From the NCBI GenBank assembly GCA_009731375.1, contig BJOX01000124.1:640337-680146 (forward strand): a DNA stretch of 39,810 nucleotides, given 5' to 3'. Within the stretch, counting starts at the first letter, position 1. Every line of letters begins with the position of its first letter. Position numbers and translations under genes: made by a program. Under the pieces are notes generated by a model, which did not search any database, was not told where the DNA came from, and worked only from the letters and a program-made list of their open reading frames with translations. Shown one piece after another: positions 10,632-20,667 of the stretch. Source of the DNA: Paulinella micropora. Taxonomy: Eukaryota; Cercozoa; Imbricatea; Euglyphida.

Positions 10632-11248
10632 TGTAATGCCCCCAACGATAGCTCGTAAAAAGTCGGTAATACAACCAAACACAGTCCTCAAGAATGAGAA
10701 TGATGTCTCGTTGTATTAGCTCAGTGAAGCCAAAAAGGAAAACGGCAACAGACCAGAAATAAAATGGCATCAGGTCCAAATCCTGATAAATAAATACTGA
10801 AAAACAAGCTGGTGCACCTGTCACCAGGAAAAGGTACTTTTTACCGGCTATCCGGGGGGTGATGCCTACATTCTCGACAATCAGTACACTGCCGATGATT
10901 AGGTATAAACCGGTCACTCACGGACCTTACCCTACCTTTCGGGTGACTTGCGGTTTGCCGGGAGACTTCGTTAAAAACCAGGTTGCTCACAGCCACTTTA
11001 ATCCGAAGAGATAAACGCAGAACTGAACTGTAAGAGAGCTAACCAAACTAGTCTAAGTGCGTGACTAACAGTAACTGACGCTCGATAATAATGGTCCGGT
11101 GCAAAATAGTAAAAACGTAACGTGCACAATTGACTTGGATTACCCATTACTGTTACTCCTAATTATGACTTAATAAAATGTTACCGCACATAGAAATTAA
11201 TCATAATTACGATTCAAATAGTAACTCGACGTTGCCTGTCCCGCAACG
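10632..11248 (-). mobile_element. LTR1 of the minus-strand copia-type element
   Basis: The left end TGTAATGCCCCCAACGATAGC matches LTR2 at 16368 (TGTACTATCCCCAACGATAGC), and similarity continues in patches for about 260 bp (CCAAACACAGT, GAGAATGATGTCTC, TTTTTACCGG, GGTGATG). The right end is placed at the purine tract, where the minus strand begins CGTTGCGGGACAGGCAACG, itself a small inverted repeat. Length would be about 617 bp. It sits between pol and the Gag leader, so it can serve both. Confidence 0.55.
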
Positions 11249-11259
11249 CTCCCCCTTAA
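11249..11259 (-). promoter_or_regulatory. Polypurine tract
   Basis: Minus strand TTAAGGGGGAG lies just upstream of the LTR1 start, matching the usual A/G-rich tract before a copia 3' LTR. Confidence 0.55.
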
Positions 11260-11906
11260 TTCAATGTCAATTGTATTGTTGGATAACTTCGTAAATCGTG
11301 TCTGACTGAGTGAGCATAACGTCAAATAAAAGCTACACATACGCGACTCAAAACGTAGCAAGTCACAAATCGTAGAATCCATACGAATCATCAATTCCTC
11401 GCTGAAAGCATCTTGATCCATTGGGTCGATTAAATCGATGTAAAAGGGCTCTTACGTAAATGACCAACTCGCACTTACACATAAAAGTAAAAATTACGTC
11501 TACTCATGTAATAGCAAACTCAGAGTTGCTCGTCGCGTGTAAATCACAATAAAAACTGTTAACTTGAATAGCCCTCTGGTAACTAATAATAAAGCGATGG
11601 TAGTCCGCGATCCGATCTCAACGAATAAGTCGCCGTCGTCGTTGTCCGACTTCCACCTGCTTCCTTCTCGCCTTTCGACTTCCGCCATTCCGCTCTTGTT
11701 GCGCACGATCGATGGTGACATGACGTCACGCGCTTCGTTTACACTCGAGTTAAAGTCCACGGGATAATTCGCCTCGCTTCAAACTAATACCTATATAGAG
11801 ACATCGCCTGCTAAGAAAAGATTCACACTCACACAAAGAACATCATGAGTGAACTCAGCGGAAATTTGCGAATTTTCCGTTTTGAAGGTTTATGGTTTAA
11901 GAGTGA
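11260..11906 (-). other. Region between RNase H and polypurine tract
   Basis: About 650 unique bases follow the RNase H frame on the minus strand. Small frames (86 and 74 codons) show no recognised motif. It may be an untranslated tail or a decayed extra frame. Confidence 0.4.
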
Positions 11907-14192
11907 TCATGAATTTACTAACCAAGTACTCAAATTGGTCTTTAGGCATATGTTAACTTTAGTTAATACATCTGCTATCTGCTTCTTAGTTCCTACTTTT
12001 ACAAACCTTACTTCTTTATCACGTTGTGCGTGATGCATGAAATGTAGTTCAAGTGGTAGATGTTTAGTGCGTGACCCTGACATTCCTCTCTCTGCCGCTA
12101 AAATAGTTTGTGCGTTGTCCTCAAATAATCCTAATGGGCTTTTCTGTGCTACTCCTAACTCTTCCGCTATATGTCTAACTGTTAACCCTTCACGAATACA
12201 TTCTACTGCTGCGAAGATTTCCGCTTCATTCGAGCTTAATGCAATCCGTGATTGTCGTTTCGATAACCATGCAATTAGGTCACCTCCCCATAGAACTATA
12301 TACCCTGTACGAGACTTTCCTGTCTTTTTGCATACTTTATTCGCCGCATCAGGCCATAGAGTAATTCCGGGATATGTCCTTGCCTCTTGCGATGATTTCG
12401 GCCCGTGAAATGCAATACCGCGAAATGAATTTACTAAATACCGAAAAATTCGTCCCAACATTGCATAAGTCACTCCAACGTCAACAGTCTGCATAACGCT
12501 AGCTGCATTCAAAGCTTGGTCTGCATCTGGTCTAGTCATCTTAGTCAAAAATAGTAACTTTCCAACTAAGCTAGGAATGGAATGCTTCCTAAGTGCACTA
12601 GATTCCGACATAGGTTCTGGCTCCTGTTCTGCGCTAGGCGTGCTTAGCGGGCGTGCGTCTGCATATTTCATTTCAAGATCTGTTTCTGATATCTCATCTG
12701 ATGTAGTAAAATGCGACCTCCTTCCTGTTCTATTTCTATACTCTTAAACTCTTTGGCTACTCCTAATCGTTTTAGGGGATAGAACCTTTCTAGTTGGCTT
12801 GCAAACTTATCATACGCTCGTTCGTTAGGCGCCGAAAAGATTAGATCATCTACATGAAATATGCCAATGATTGCATCTCTTATGGGTTTGTCTTTTTCAA
12901 CGAACATACATAGATATGCGTCTAGCAATCGAAATCCTAACTCTTCTAACTTTGGGGCCAAGATTTCATACCAACGTCTGCCGGCTTGTGGGGCACCATA
13001 CAGAGCTCCATCTATTCTTAATATCATGTCATCATGACCTTCCCTGTCTAAACTATCTGGGGCGTACGCGTAAACATGATCATTCATTCTAGCATTCAAG
13101 TAAGCATGTTTGAAGTCTATACCATACAACTTGTGACCATGCCAAGCAGCTATCTTAGCTAAGAAAAGTAGTGATCGATGAGCTGCACAAGGTACAAATA
13201 GCTGATCTGGATTATAGCTGACTCCTGGTTCTAGCATATTTCCTCTCAAAGCTAATCGTGACTTGACAAACTTTCGTCCTTTATCATCAAGCTTGACTTT
13301 TTATGTAACCATGTCAATCTTACTATCTTCGACACTCGCTTCTCTTTTGCCTCCTCGGGGCTTACCCATGTATAGGTGTTAAAAGACTTAAGAGCCTCTA
13401 TCTCTTTATCCGTGCCTTCTTTCAAATCCTTAGCTGTTAGCCCTTCGTCGACTATCTCTTTTGGCACACGGAGTGTGAGGTAGAGTAAAACTTCACTACT
13501 ATCCTCTCCTAGTATGCTTTCCTCAGACGACTTGGCGTCTTCTAGTTCACCGGGTGGATGGATTGGGTCTACTTATACTTCTTGATTTCACTGTCTAACA
13601 TCTTTTCAACTAGTCCTTCATCAAAAGATACAAAGTGACTTGGCTTGGGCTGTTTGCGAACTTTGAGTCTATCACCTTTCTCGCATGGCTTCAAACTTTA
13701 CCGGTTCGTTTAGCTTCTTGCCAACTGTCTCCATATTCTTCCTTCGCCCAAAGTTCACCAAAAGCTACCGCTGGTACAACTACCTTGACATTTTCTAATG
13801 AGGCATATTCCTTGACTACCTTTTTAGTTGTGACTGGTTGTGTGTCAGGCTTTGCTCGTTTCCCGTTTCCCTCTCACTATGTTAGCTGTCGTGATTTTGT
13901 CACTTTGCTCCCATGTCAGGCCCTTGTTTGGCGCTTCTCCTTCCCTATATCTCCGGCTTGGGTGACTAGCTGAAGGGTCCTGCGCACTAAGCGATTCGAT
14001 GGGTGTTACCCCGTCGTCCTGATCAACAACTTGGCTTTCGTTAGAGTCAATGGGAAGACCGGAATCTGGACAAGTGTCGTCCTCAACTCCATGTTGTTCC
14101 TCATGCTCTTCTGACTCCCCCTGAACTTTATGTTCCGGTTCTGTCTCCGTTTGCTCAAGCTTCTGCATTGCTACTCTTCCCCTCAGATTCAT
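11907..14192 (-). pseudogene. Ty1/copia pol remnant: integrase tail, RT, RNase H
   Basis: Four frame-shifted pieces lie in copia order. 14192-13845 is an acidic linker ending near RRYREGEAPNKGL, as at the copia integrase/RT join. 13467-13252 is the RT start (EIEALKSFNTYTWV). 13249-12668 is the RT core with GIDFKHAYLNA (first Asp), ALYGAPQAGRRWYEIL and HVDDLIF. The last has His where copia RTs usually have Tyr or Phe before VDD. 12671-11907 is the RNase H part with ARPLSTP, TGYIVLWGGDLIAW, ALSSNEAE, FEDNAQ and RTKHL-x4-H. Indels near 13250 and 12670 and a decayed stretch at 13468-13844 make it non-functional. Gag, protease and the integrase core are absent from this copy. Confidence 0.9.
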
Positions 14193-14419
14193 CGTCCCAT
14201 TGTACTCCTCTGGGTGGGTGTGTCAGGCCCTACACAAAGATAGCAATAGAGTGGTCAAAAGGGCTGTTTTGTAGAAGTCAGTCTGTCGTCGGACAGTGCT
14301 TCGATAATTGTTTTGCTATTGGGTGAGAGATGTGTAATTTCCTCTGACAGTGGTTTCTGCAGAGAAATGCATGGAAAATAGTTCAGAACAGAGAGTGGGA
14401 GTGCTATGCTCGTTTCTCC

Positions 14420-16080
14420 TCTGTCTGCATATGTAAGTTCTCCTATGGGCGATTGGTCGTTAGCATAATAAATATAGATCCGTTAAACTTTATCATATGA
14501 AAATCGTACATTTCAAAACTATAAGTAAAAACATTTAATTTAATGAAAGAATTATTGAAAAATGGTAAAAACTGACTTCAAACCAATCGATTTCCCGTCG
14601 CCCACCGCTTTTTCCCAACTAATTTGCACACTCCCCACCGGAAAAAACTGGCCACCTTGCCACCTCAAAAAATGGTGCTTGTGATGACAAAAAATCAGAG
14701 TCAGTTTTCATATGTTCCCTGTATGCTCTTCAATAAATTTTTATGTAATATCTTTCTATGTATGCTTGTAATTAAATGTACAAAGTTTTTTTACAAAAAG
14801 GTAACCTTAAGCCTGCAAACAAACCGGCCAAAATCAGCAAAAATAGGGCATAAGGCCCTCACACAAAATTTTTTTTGATTTAAATACAAGGCCGGCACAA
14901 GTACAGAAAGTGAAGGAAATCAAAGAGACTATTTAATAAAAGCATTTTGTACAGAAAGTGCAGAAAAAAATTGAAAATCTCTAAAGATTTCACCCATGAT
15001 TTTTTTAGCCTGTCTGCAGCCCAGAACAGATCACCAACAGCAGGGTTACAAAGAAAGTAGCAGTAGTTAAACATATGCAAAACAAAGACCATGTGATTGT
15101 GAATAGATTCAGCACATTACATTCCCAGAAAAGCACACACAACACATATAGGAGTGATACAAGACAGGTGCAAAAAAGGGCTTCAGGGAAGAAAGAACAA
15201 CACATGCTGTACATAAGTTTACAACACACCATTTTGCAGACAGCATGGGCACAACGTTTGGAAAGACTGTGCAAGGCCACGGGACGTGAAAGTATGCATG
15301 AGAAATACACACACAAAAAAACACACACATAAAAAAACACACACAAAAAAACACACTCTCTAGCCATGACTTTTACCAATCTCGACCCCGCAAAAACCGT
15401 CAAATAAAAAAAAACTTAGTGCGGCCTTCACTTCAAAGGCTACGTATGTCGATAGGCCTGTCTGTTCAAATATTTTTTGGAAATTTTTCTGGTTTCCTCT
15501 CCGGTAATTGGCATGGCTTGCCAAATATTGCCACAGAAATTCACGAGCAGGCGCCACCAAAATCATGTCGGAGGTCAAGTACTTCAAAGCAGGTAAATGT
15601 TCAAGCCACATCGTTTCAAGCAAAAGCAAGCATGACACAAGTGTTTGTTTGAGAAAAAAGTGGTAACTAACTATTTTTCACCCTTATTTCGACCGCAATT
15701 TTCATTTCTCAGGACATAGCAAGTATGGTGTTTTTAACTGAAAAATGGTGTTTGCATGATGCACTCTGCACTCATTTTTACGCACAAGTGCACAAATGAA
15801 TTCACATGTTATGTTGAGTAATCCTGCCTAAGGGTTTTTGCAGAGAAGTACGGTACAAACTTGAAAAAAAACTAGGAAAACATAGGTCAAAAATTAGTTT
15901 GTCAATTCAGAACATACTCTGGAACACAGCAATACCTTTAATACACTGAAGAACTAAACTGTCGGCTACCTATTCCCAATAAAAACATTGAATTTTGTGC
16001 AAACAGCACCTCAAAATCTTGAATATTGAATAAGTTTACCTGCTTTGAAGTTGATGGGCGCTCTAACGACCAGGAGAACT
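14420..16080. other. Probable insertion in the LTR-element leader
   Basis: AT-rich unique DNA with poly-A and poly-T runs, a (CACACAAAAAAA)n patch at 15305-15356, and short frames (132, 92 and 100 codons on the minus strand) without known motifs. It contains a perfect 17-bp inverted repeat at 15581-15597 and 16035-16051, the right copy lying near the inferred insertion edge. It could be a non-autonomous DNA element, but target-site duplications are not evident. Confidence 0.35.
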
Positions 16081-16357
16081 TACATATGGTGCGTTTGTTT
16101 GATGTTTGTTTCGCATTCGTCTTACTTGGCTTTATGCAAGCAGCAAGAGGGAGTGGAGTAGATGTGGTCTGGTGTCTTGTAGAAGAGCACACAGAGGCCA
16201 AATGTGCACAAGGGCTAAAGATTATGCCAGCTTGTGACAAATTGATTGCTTATTTGTAAGTTTTTCGTTTGAGGATGCTGAGTTGGAGTGTTTGTTTTCG
16301 TCCGAGTCTGATGTCTGTGCCGCGGACAGATCAGAAAAGAAATCAGCATTTAGCTAT

Positions 16358-16367
16358 GGACTCCAAA
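16358..16367 (-). promoter_or_regulatory. Putative primer-binding site next to LTR2
   Basis: Minus-strand TTTGGAGTCC follows the LTR2 end GATAGTACA. It is identical to the sites at 7646 and 10631. Confidence 0.5.
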
Positions 16368-16990
16368 TGTACTATCCCCAACGATAGCTCAATGGAAGAG
16401 TACTACGAAGTCCGAGTAATATAACCAAACACAGTACTCAAAAAGAGAATGATGTCTCCTGTTATATTATCTCAGTGACGCAAATTCAAAAAGCCGCCAA
16501 AAGACCCGGCAGGATCAAGCTGATTTGCATCTCAGACGCGTCCGGCCAAACGAAATCATGACTCATGACTCCGATCTATAAATGATAAGTTTTTACCGGA
16601 TAATTCGGGTGGTGATGTCTACACAAATTTGATAATTAAATCCGAAGTCAAATTCGAATTTCACACATTTTCCAAAATCCAAATCATTCTGAGTAACGCC
16701 TCAGTACAGTTCAAGTACATTTCTTTCCTTCAATCGCCTATACGATCCCAAGAAGGAACTTGAGAGAAGCCATCAACCTCGAGAGAAACCTCGACAGCCT
16801 CCATATTCCTACCGCTCACATTTATAATACCTCTCTACTCCTAATCAACGGGGGTAATCGGATAAACAGGGCCCGGGAGGGGGGCCCGATTGTAGGCGCA
16901 GATAGGTACTAATATTAATGTCACAGTGCTATTAATAAAATTTATTAATAATATATTATTAATAATACCACTGTGTCAATACAAACACAA
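16368..16990 (-). mobile_element. LTR2 (5' LTR of the pol-bearing element), outer end uncertain
   Basis: It starts TGTACTATCCCCAACGATAGC and shares patches with LTR1 for at least 270 bp. Similarity then fades, with a last weak match (TACTCCTAAT) near 16838. Its outer boundary is not visible. 16990 is a guess from the LTR1 length. Confidence 0.42.
16922..16975. repeat. AT-rich palindrome bounded by CACAGTG/CACTGTG
   Basis: CACAGTG (16922-16928) and CACTGTG (16969-16975) are exact inverted copies. Between them lie ATTAATA/TATTAAT palindromes, which would give a long AT-rich hairpin or cruciform. Confidence 0.75.
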
Positions 16991-17858
16991 TAAGAGGCCG
17001 TTAATATTAATAACCCTCTTCAGGTGACCGGGTAACGATAATACTATGATTACTAGAAGTGACAGTTACACTTTTTAGAAAGGAATACATTATCGTTAGG
17101 CAGGACAAGGGGAATTAGCTGGTGTTTGCCTTGGTTGTTTTTGGCTCCGCTAGTCTCCCACATTTTCCACCATCTTTGATCCTTTCTTATTATATAAGCT
17201 CAGAAGATTAGGTTACTGGCGGAGTTGTTTGAATTGGTTGAGTAAAAGGATATGCATAAATAAATATATTCTTTTTTAACCGAACTGGTAAAAGCAGTCT
17301 GACTCCGCTAGAAGTCTCTCCACACGATCGACCTTCACTTTAATCCGCTGCACCTCTTTTGTATATGAGGCGCCTCATCGTTTTTACGTAAGCAGTTTTA
17401 ATAATACAATGCTTGCCACTTGTAGGAATAAGTGGGAAGCGGAAAAGTAAAATGGAAGTGATACCAAGAGATACACTCTAAGTTGTAAGTCTTGACTACC
17501 TACTGTGAGGAAATAACCAACCGGCATTCAGTCAGTTGAATTCACACACTGCTGCCGATTCACTTCAACTGAAATATTTCGGAAGTCATGGGTTACCAAA
17601 AGACTCTGGATCGGTCAACTCCAGTTTGTTTAGTATCCTTTTTTACGCAAACACTTGCCATTCGTAGAGCTTGAGAGGGAAGCAGAAGCTCAGATAGAAT
17701 GGAAGTGGTATCAAAGAGAATCTTACAAAAGAGGAAAACCAAAATGAAGCGTAAAAACGACTTTCTTGACAGACTTGTCTGTCCCTTGCGAAGCAATGCA
17801 AATTCTGTGAAGCAACGATAAGATTTCGAGTGGGTAAGCGTTGTGCAGCATGCGCAGT

Positions 17859-17860
<2 letters not shown>
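16991..17860. other. Unique sequence with a diverged 65-bp direct repeat
   Basis: 17411-17475 and 17653-17720 share the order CTTGCCA, GGGAAGC, AATGGAAGTG, AT(A/C)-CAA-AGA, each preceded by TTTTTACG. No coding pattern is recognised. Confidence 0.5.
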
Positions 17861-17889
<29 letters not shown>

Positions 17890-18337
17890 AAGAAGAAGAA
17901 GAAGAAGAAGAAGAAGAAGAAGAAGAAGAAGAAGAAGAAGAAGAAGAAGATGAAGAAGAAGAAGAAGAAGAAGAAGAAGAAGAAGAAACTGTGAAAAGGG
18001 GCCAAGATTTACTCGAGTTGGGGATGTTTGGAAGTGCTGCTGCTGGAGGGAATGCAGAAAACAAACAAACAAACAAAACAAACAAAACAAACAAACAAAC
18101 AAACAAACAAACAAACAAACGAACAACGAACAAAAAGAGAAGAAGAAGAAGAAGAAGAAGAAGAAGAAGAAGAAGAAGAAGAAGAAGAAGAAGAAGGAGG
18201 AGGAGGAGGAGGAGAAGGAGGAGGAGGAGAAGAAAGAGAAGGAGAAGAAGAAGAAAAGAAGAAAAAGAAGAAGAAAAAGAACAAGAAGAAGAAGACGAAG
18301 AAGAAGAAGAAGAAGAAGAAGAAGAAGGAGAAGAAGG

Positions 18338-18376
<39 letters not shown>

Positions 18377-18482
18377 AAAGAAAAGAAAAGAAGCAAAAGA
18401 ACAGAAAAGCAGCAGAAGCAGAAGAAGAAGAAGAAGAAGAAGAAGAAGAAGAAGAAGAAGAAGAAGAAGAAGAAGAAGAAAA
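17861..18482. repeat. (GAA)n, (ACAA)n and (GAAA)n array
   Basis: GAA repeats (17861-17990 and 18137-18198) flank a 70-bp unique island and an ACAAACAA run (18059-18120). GGA, GAAA and GAA variants then run to 18482. Long frames here (poly-Arg, Lys, Glu) are repeat artefacts. Confidence 0.96.
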
Positions 18483-18735
18483 CATTCGATAATATTTAAT
18501 TATATCAAAGGTTTGCCCATACTGGAGCTGAGGTCTATCAAACTAGGTGCGACATGATAGCGAAGAATATTAGCTATATGATAGGATATCCTGGCTACGC
18601 GTCAAGCATGAATAAGTATGCACTGTTGCATAAGGTAAATAAAATAGGGGGGAAGCTGATAATACCAGTATGTGTGTAAGTGTCATAAACCTATCCTGGA
18701 CTTCTATGAATCCAAACTGAGGTAATTGAAGTAGG
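18483..18735. other. Unique spacer, no gene seen
   Basis: Non-repetitive DNA between the GAA array and the 3' flank of the NUMOD1 gene. Confidence 0.5.
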
Positions 18736-18810
18736 AGCGCTTGTGCTTAGACAGCGCTTGTGTTAATAGTCACTCTAGTTGGAGAGCGCTTGAGAGTCTT
18801 TGACAGCGCT
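18736..18810 (-). repeat. Four CAAGCGCT-type motifs downstream of the NUMOD1 gene
   Basis: AGCGCT occurs at 18736, 18753, 18785 and 18805, each with a flanking TT/AA. On the gene's strand the motifs pair up as AAGCGCTGTC...AAGCGCTC, so a unit of about 25 bp holding two motifs is present twice. It lies just past the stop codon, probably in the 3' UTR. Confidence 0.55.
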
Positions 18811-18815
18811 TCTGC

Positions 18816-19205
18816 TCAGTATCGCCTATTGCTGTACTCCTCCTCATCAGCAGGAACAGGGCAGAAGAAGTCCCAGTGAGACCCGTAGGCACGCACTCCC
18901 TGACAGAAGAGACAGTCCATTTGCAGAACACTCGCGCGCCCGACACAGAGAGAATGCAAACTGCTCGGGGCAGCAAATATTAGGAATCCACAAGACTTCC
19001 ACAAACAACCAGCGTCTAACCAGAATTTTTGCAATCTCAAGTTTGACATGCAAGCCGACGAGCAAAACGAGAGCAGGGAGAAGGAGACCTTCTTGATGGA
19101 GTCTTGTATTGCGTTGTGAGTGCCGCCGTACTTCCTCGCGGCAGCTCTCACAGACGGAAAGACTTCATTTGTCTCGATGCAAATGACTGGTTTGGCATTC
19201 ACCAT
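18816..19205 (-). CDS. NUMOD1-type DNA-binding protein, two exons
   Basis: Exon 1 (19205-19089, 39 codons) encodes VICIETNEVFPSVRAAARKY followed by GGTHNAIQDSIKK. Exon 2 (18899-18816) encodes GVRAYGSHWDFF, then an acidic tail and the stop. Joined, they make a 66-residue protein with the complete NUMOD1 pattern: (I/V)-x-x-(I/V)-E-T-x-E-x-F-x-S-(I/V)-x-x-AA-R, a G-S/T-H-x-x-I turn and the closing G-x-x-W. NUMOD1 is the helix-turn-helix-like specificity module found with HNH and GIY-YIG homing nucleases. No nuclease domain is present here. The intron (19088-18900, 189 nt) begins GTCTCC and ends CTGTCAG. Because 189 is a multiple of three and the frame stays open, a retained-intron product of 129 residues is also possible. 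The ATG at 19205 is the only plausible start. Confidence 0.72.
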   Translation of the reverse strand: MVNAKPVICIETNEVFPSVRAAARKYGGTHNAIQDSIKKVSFSLLSFCSSACMSNLRLQKFWLDAGCLWKSCGFLIFAAPSSLHSLCVGRASVLQMDCLFCQGVRAYGSHWDFFCPVPADEEEYSNRRY

Positions 19206-19735
19206 CTTTAATGAAACCGACCAAACCCACTCCTCAGATCGTGGCTCGGGTCTAGGTCGAAACTGAAGGTGGAAAAAGTCAACTGGTCAGGAGAAAAATA
19301 GATTAGGAAAGTGGTCAACGGTGCAACCTCACGGGTCAGCGGTCACACCGCACAGCAAAAATCAAGGAATCCGCAGCCATCCGCGCCATCAGAAAAAATC
19401 AAAAACAGCTCAAAGCCTTCCGTATAAGCCTGTTGGGCCGCTGCACCCAGAACAAAATGGTTTCGCTGTTGTCCGTACGATGCATGCTTTTTGATGTGTC
19501 CATTTGAAATTCTTGTTTGATTCCTGTATTTTCTTCATTGCATGAAGAGCACAAGAAGCTTTCAATTTGTTCTTCTCGTAGTCCTTTTGCACAAGCACTG
19601 CTAAACTTCATTTTGTAGAGCAGCGAAATTGAAAACAACACAAAGACAACTTCAACAGTGCTTGCTGTATTCAGAATAAAATTACAAACCAGTGCTTGAA
19701 CGAACACACAAACACTCGTTTGTCCATGCGTATGT
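19206..19735. other. Upstream flank of the NUMOD1 gene
   Basis: Unique DNA. It would hold the promoter of the minus-strand NUMOD1 gene. A 102-codon minus-strand frame at 19707-19399 has a hydrophobic N-terminus but no recognised motif. Confidence 0.4.
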
Positions 19736-20475
19736 TATCCATGTGATGTATGTAATGTATATATGTGATGCGATGTATGTGACATATTTTACGTTTGTTA
19801 ACTAGTAGTAAGTAAGATGCAATGAATGTGATGTAATGTCATGTCATGTAACGTCATGTAACGTCATGTAATAGTAATGCAATGTAATGTAATGTAATGT
19901 AATGTAATGTAATGTAATGTAATAGTGATGTGATGTGATGTTATGTGATGTAATGTAATGTACTAATGTAATGTAATGTCATGTCATGTACTGTACTGTA
20001 ATGTAATGTAATGTAATGTAATGTAATGTAATGCACTGACAGACAGACAGACAGAGACAGACAGAGTCACAGACAGACACAGACAGACAGACAGACAGAG
20101 ACAGACAGAGTCACAGACAGACACAGACAGACAGACAGAGACAGACAGACAGACAGGCAGACACAGTCAGACACAGACAGACAGAAGGAAAGACAGACAG
20201 ACAGACACAGACACAGATAGAGACAGACAGACACACAGACAAACACAGACAGACAGACAGACAGACACAGACAGACATACGCAGACAGACACGGACACCA
20301 CAGACCGAGACAGACCGACAGACAGACAGACAGACCGACAGACAGACAGACAGATAGAAGACAGGCATGCATGCATGCATACATATATTGTTATATTACA
20401 TTACATTTCATTACATTACATTACATTACATTACACGGTATTACATTACCTGTTTAAATTACATGGTTACATTAC
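19736..20475. repeat. (TAATG)n, (CAGA)n and (ATTAC)n arrays
   Basis: TAATG/TGATG repeats (19740-20037) are followed by CAGACAGA repeats with CACAGA and GTCACAGA variants (20038-20360), a GCAT run, and TTACA repeats (20395-20470). The first and last arrays are reverse complements of each other, so they could pair across the CAGA block. Confidence 0.95.
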
Positions 20476-20572
20476 GATTCACTCGATGGATATGTAGGTT
20501 GGTTGATAAGAGGTCGAAAGAAATAATGACTAAGTAGTGGAGTATATATATATACATATATATGTGTGTGTG

Positions 20573-20618
<46 letters not shown>

Positions 20619-20633
20619 GTGTGTGTGTGAGAG

Positions 20634-20667
<34 letters not shown>

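Larger units (their letters stand above)
14226..16367 (-). other. Leader of the pol-bearing element with a 1.6-kb insertion
   Basis: It runs on the minus strand from the primer site at 16367 to the TGTGTAG at 14226. Both ends match the Gag element's leader (see 10121-10631). The homologous blocks are adjacent there but separated here by about 14420-16080, which indicates an insertion. The pol remnant starts within 40 bases of the leader end, so everything from Gag to the integrase core is missing. Confidence 0.5.

Noticed and set aside
17411-17720. Minus-strand coding in the 65-bp duplicated segment
   Set aside because: The two copies do not keep a common frame or amino-acid pattern.
17990-18560. 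Long open frames of poly-Arg, poly-Lys/Glu and poly-Phe
   Set aside because: They are translations of GAA/GAAA repeats in every frame, with no non-repeat protein sequence.
19399-19707. 102-codon minus-strand frame as a secreted protein
   Set aside because: A hydrophobic start alone is not enough. There is no family motif and no splice or expression support.
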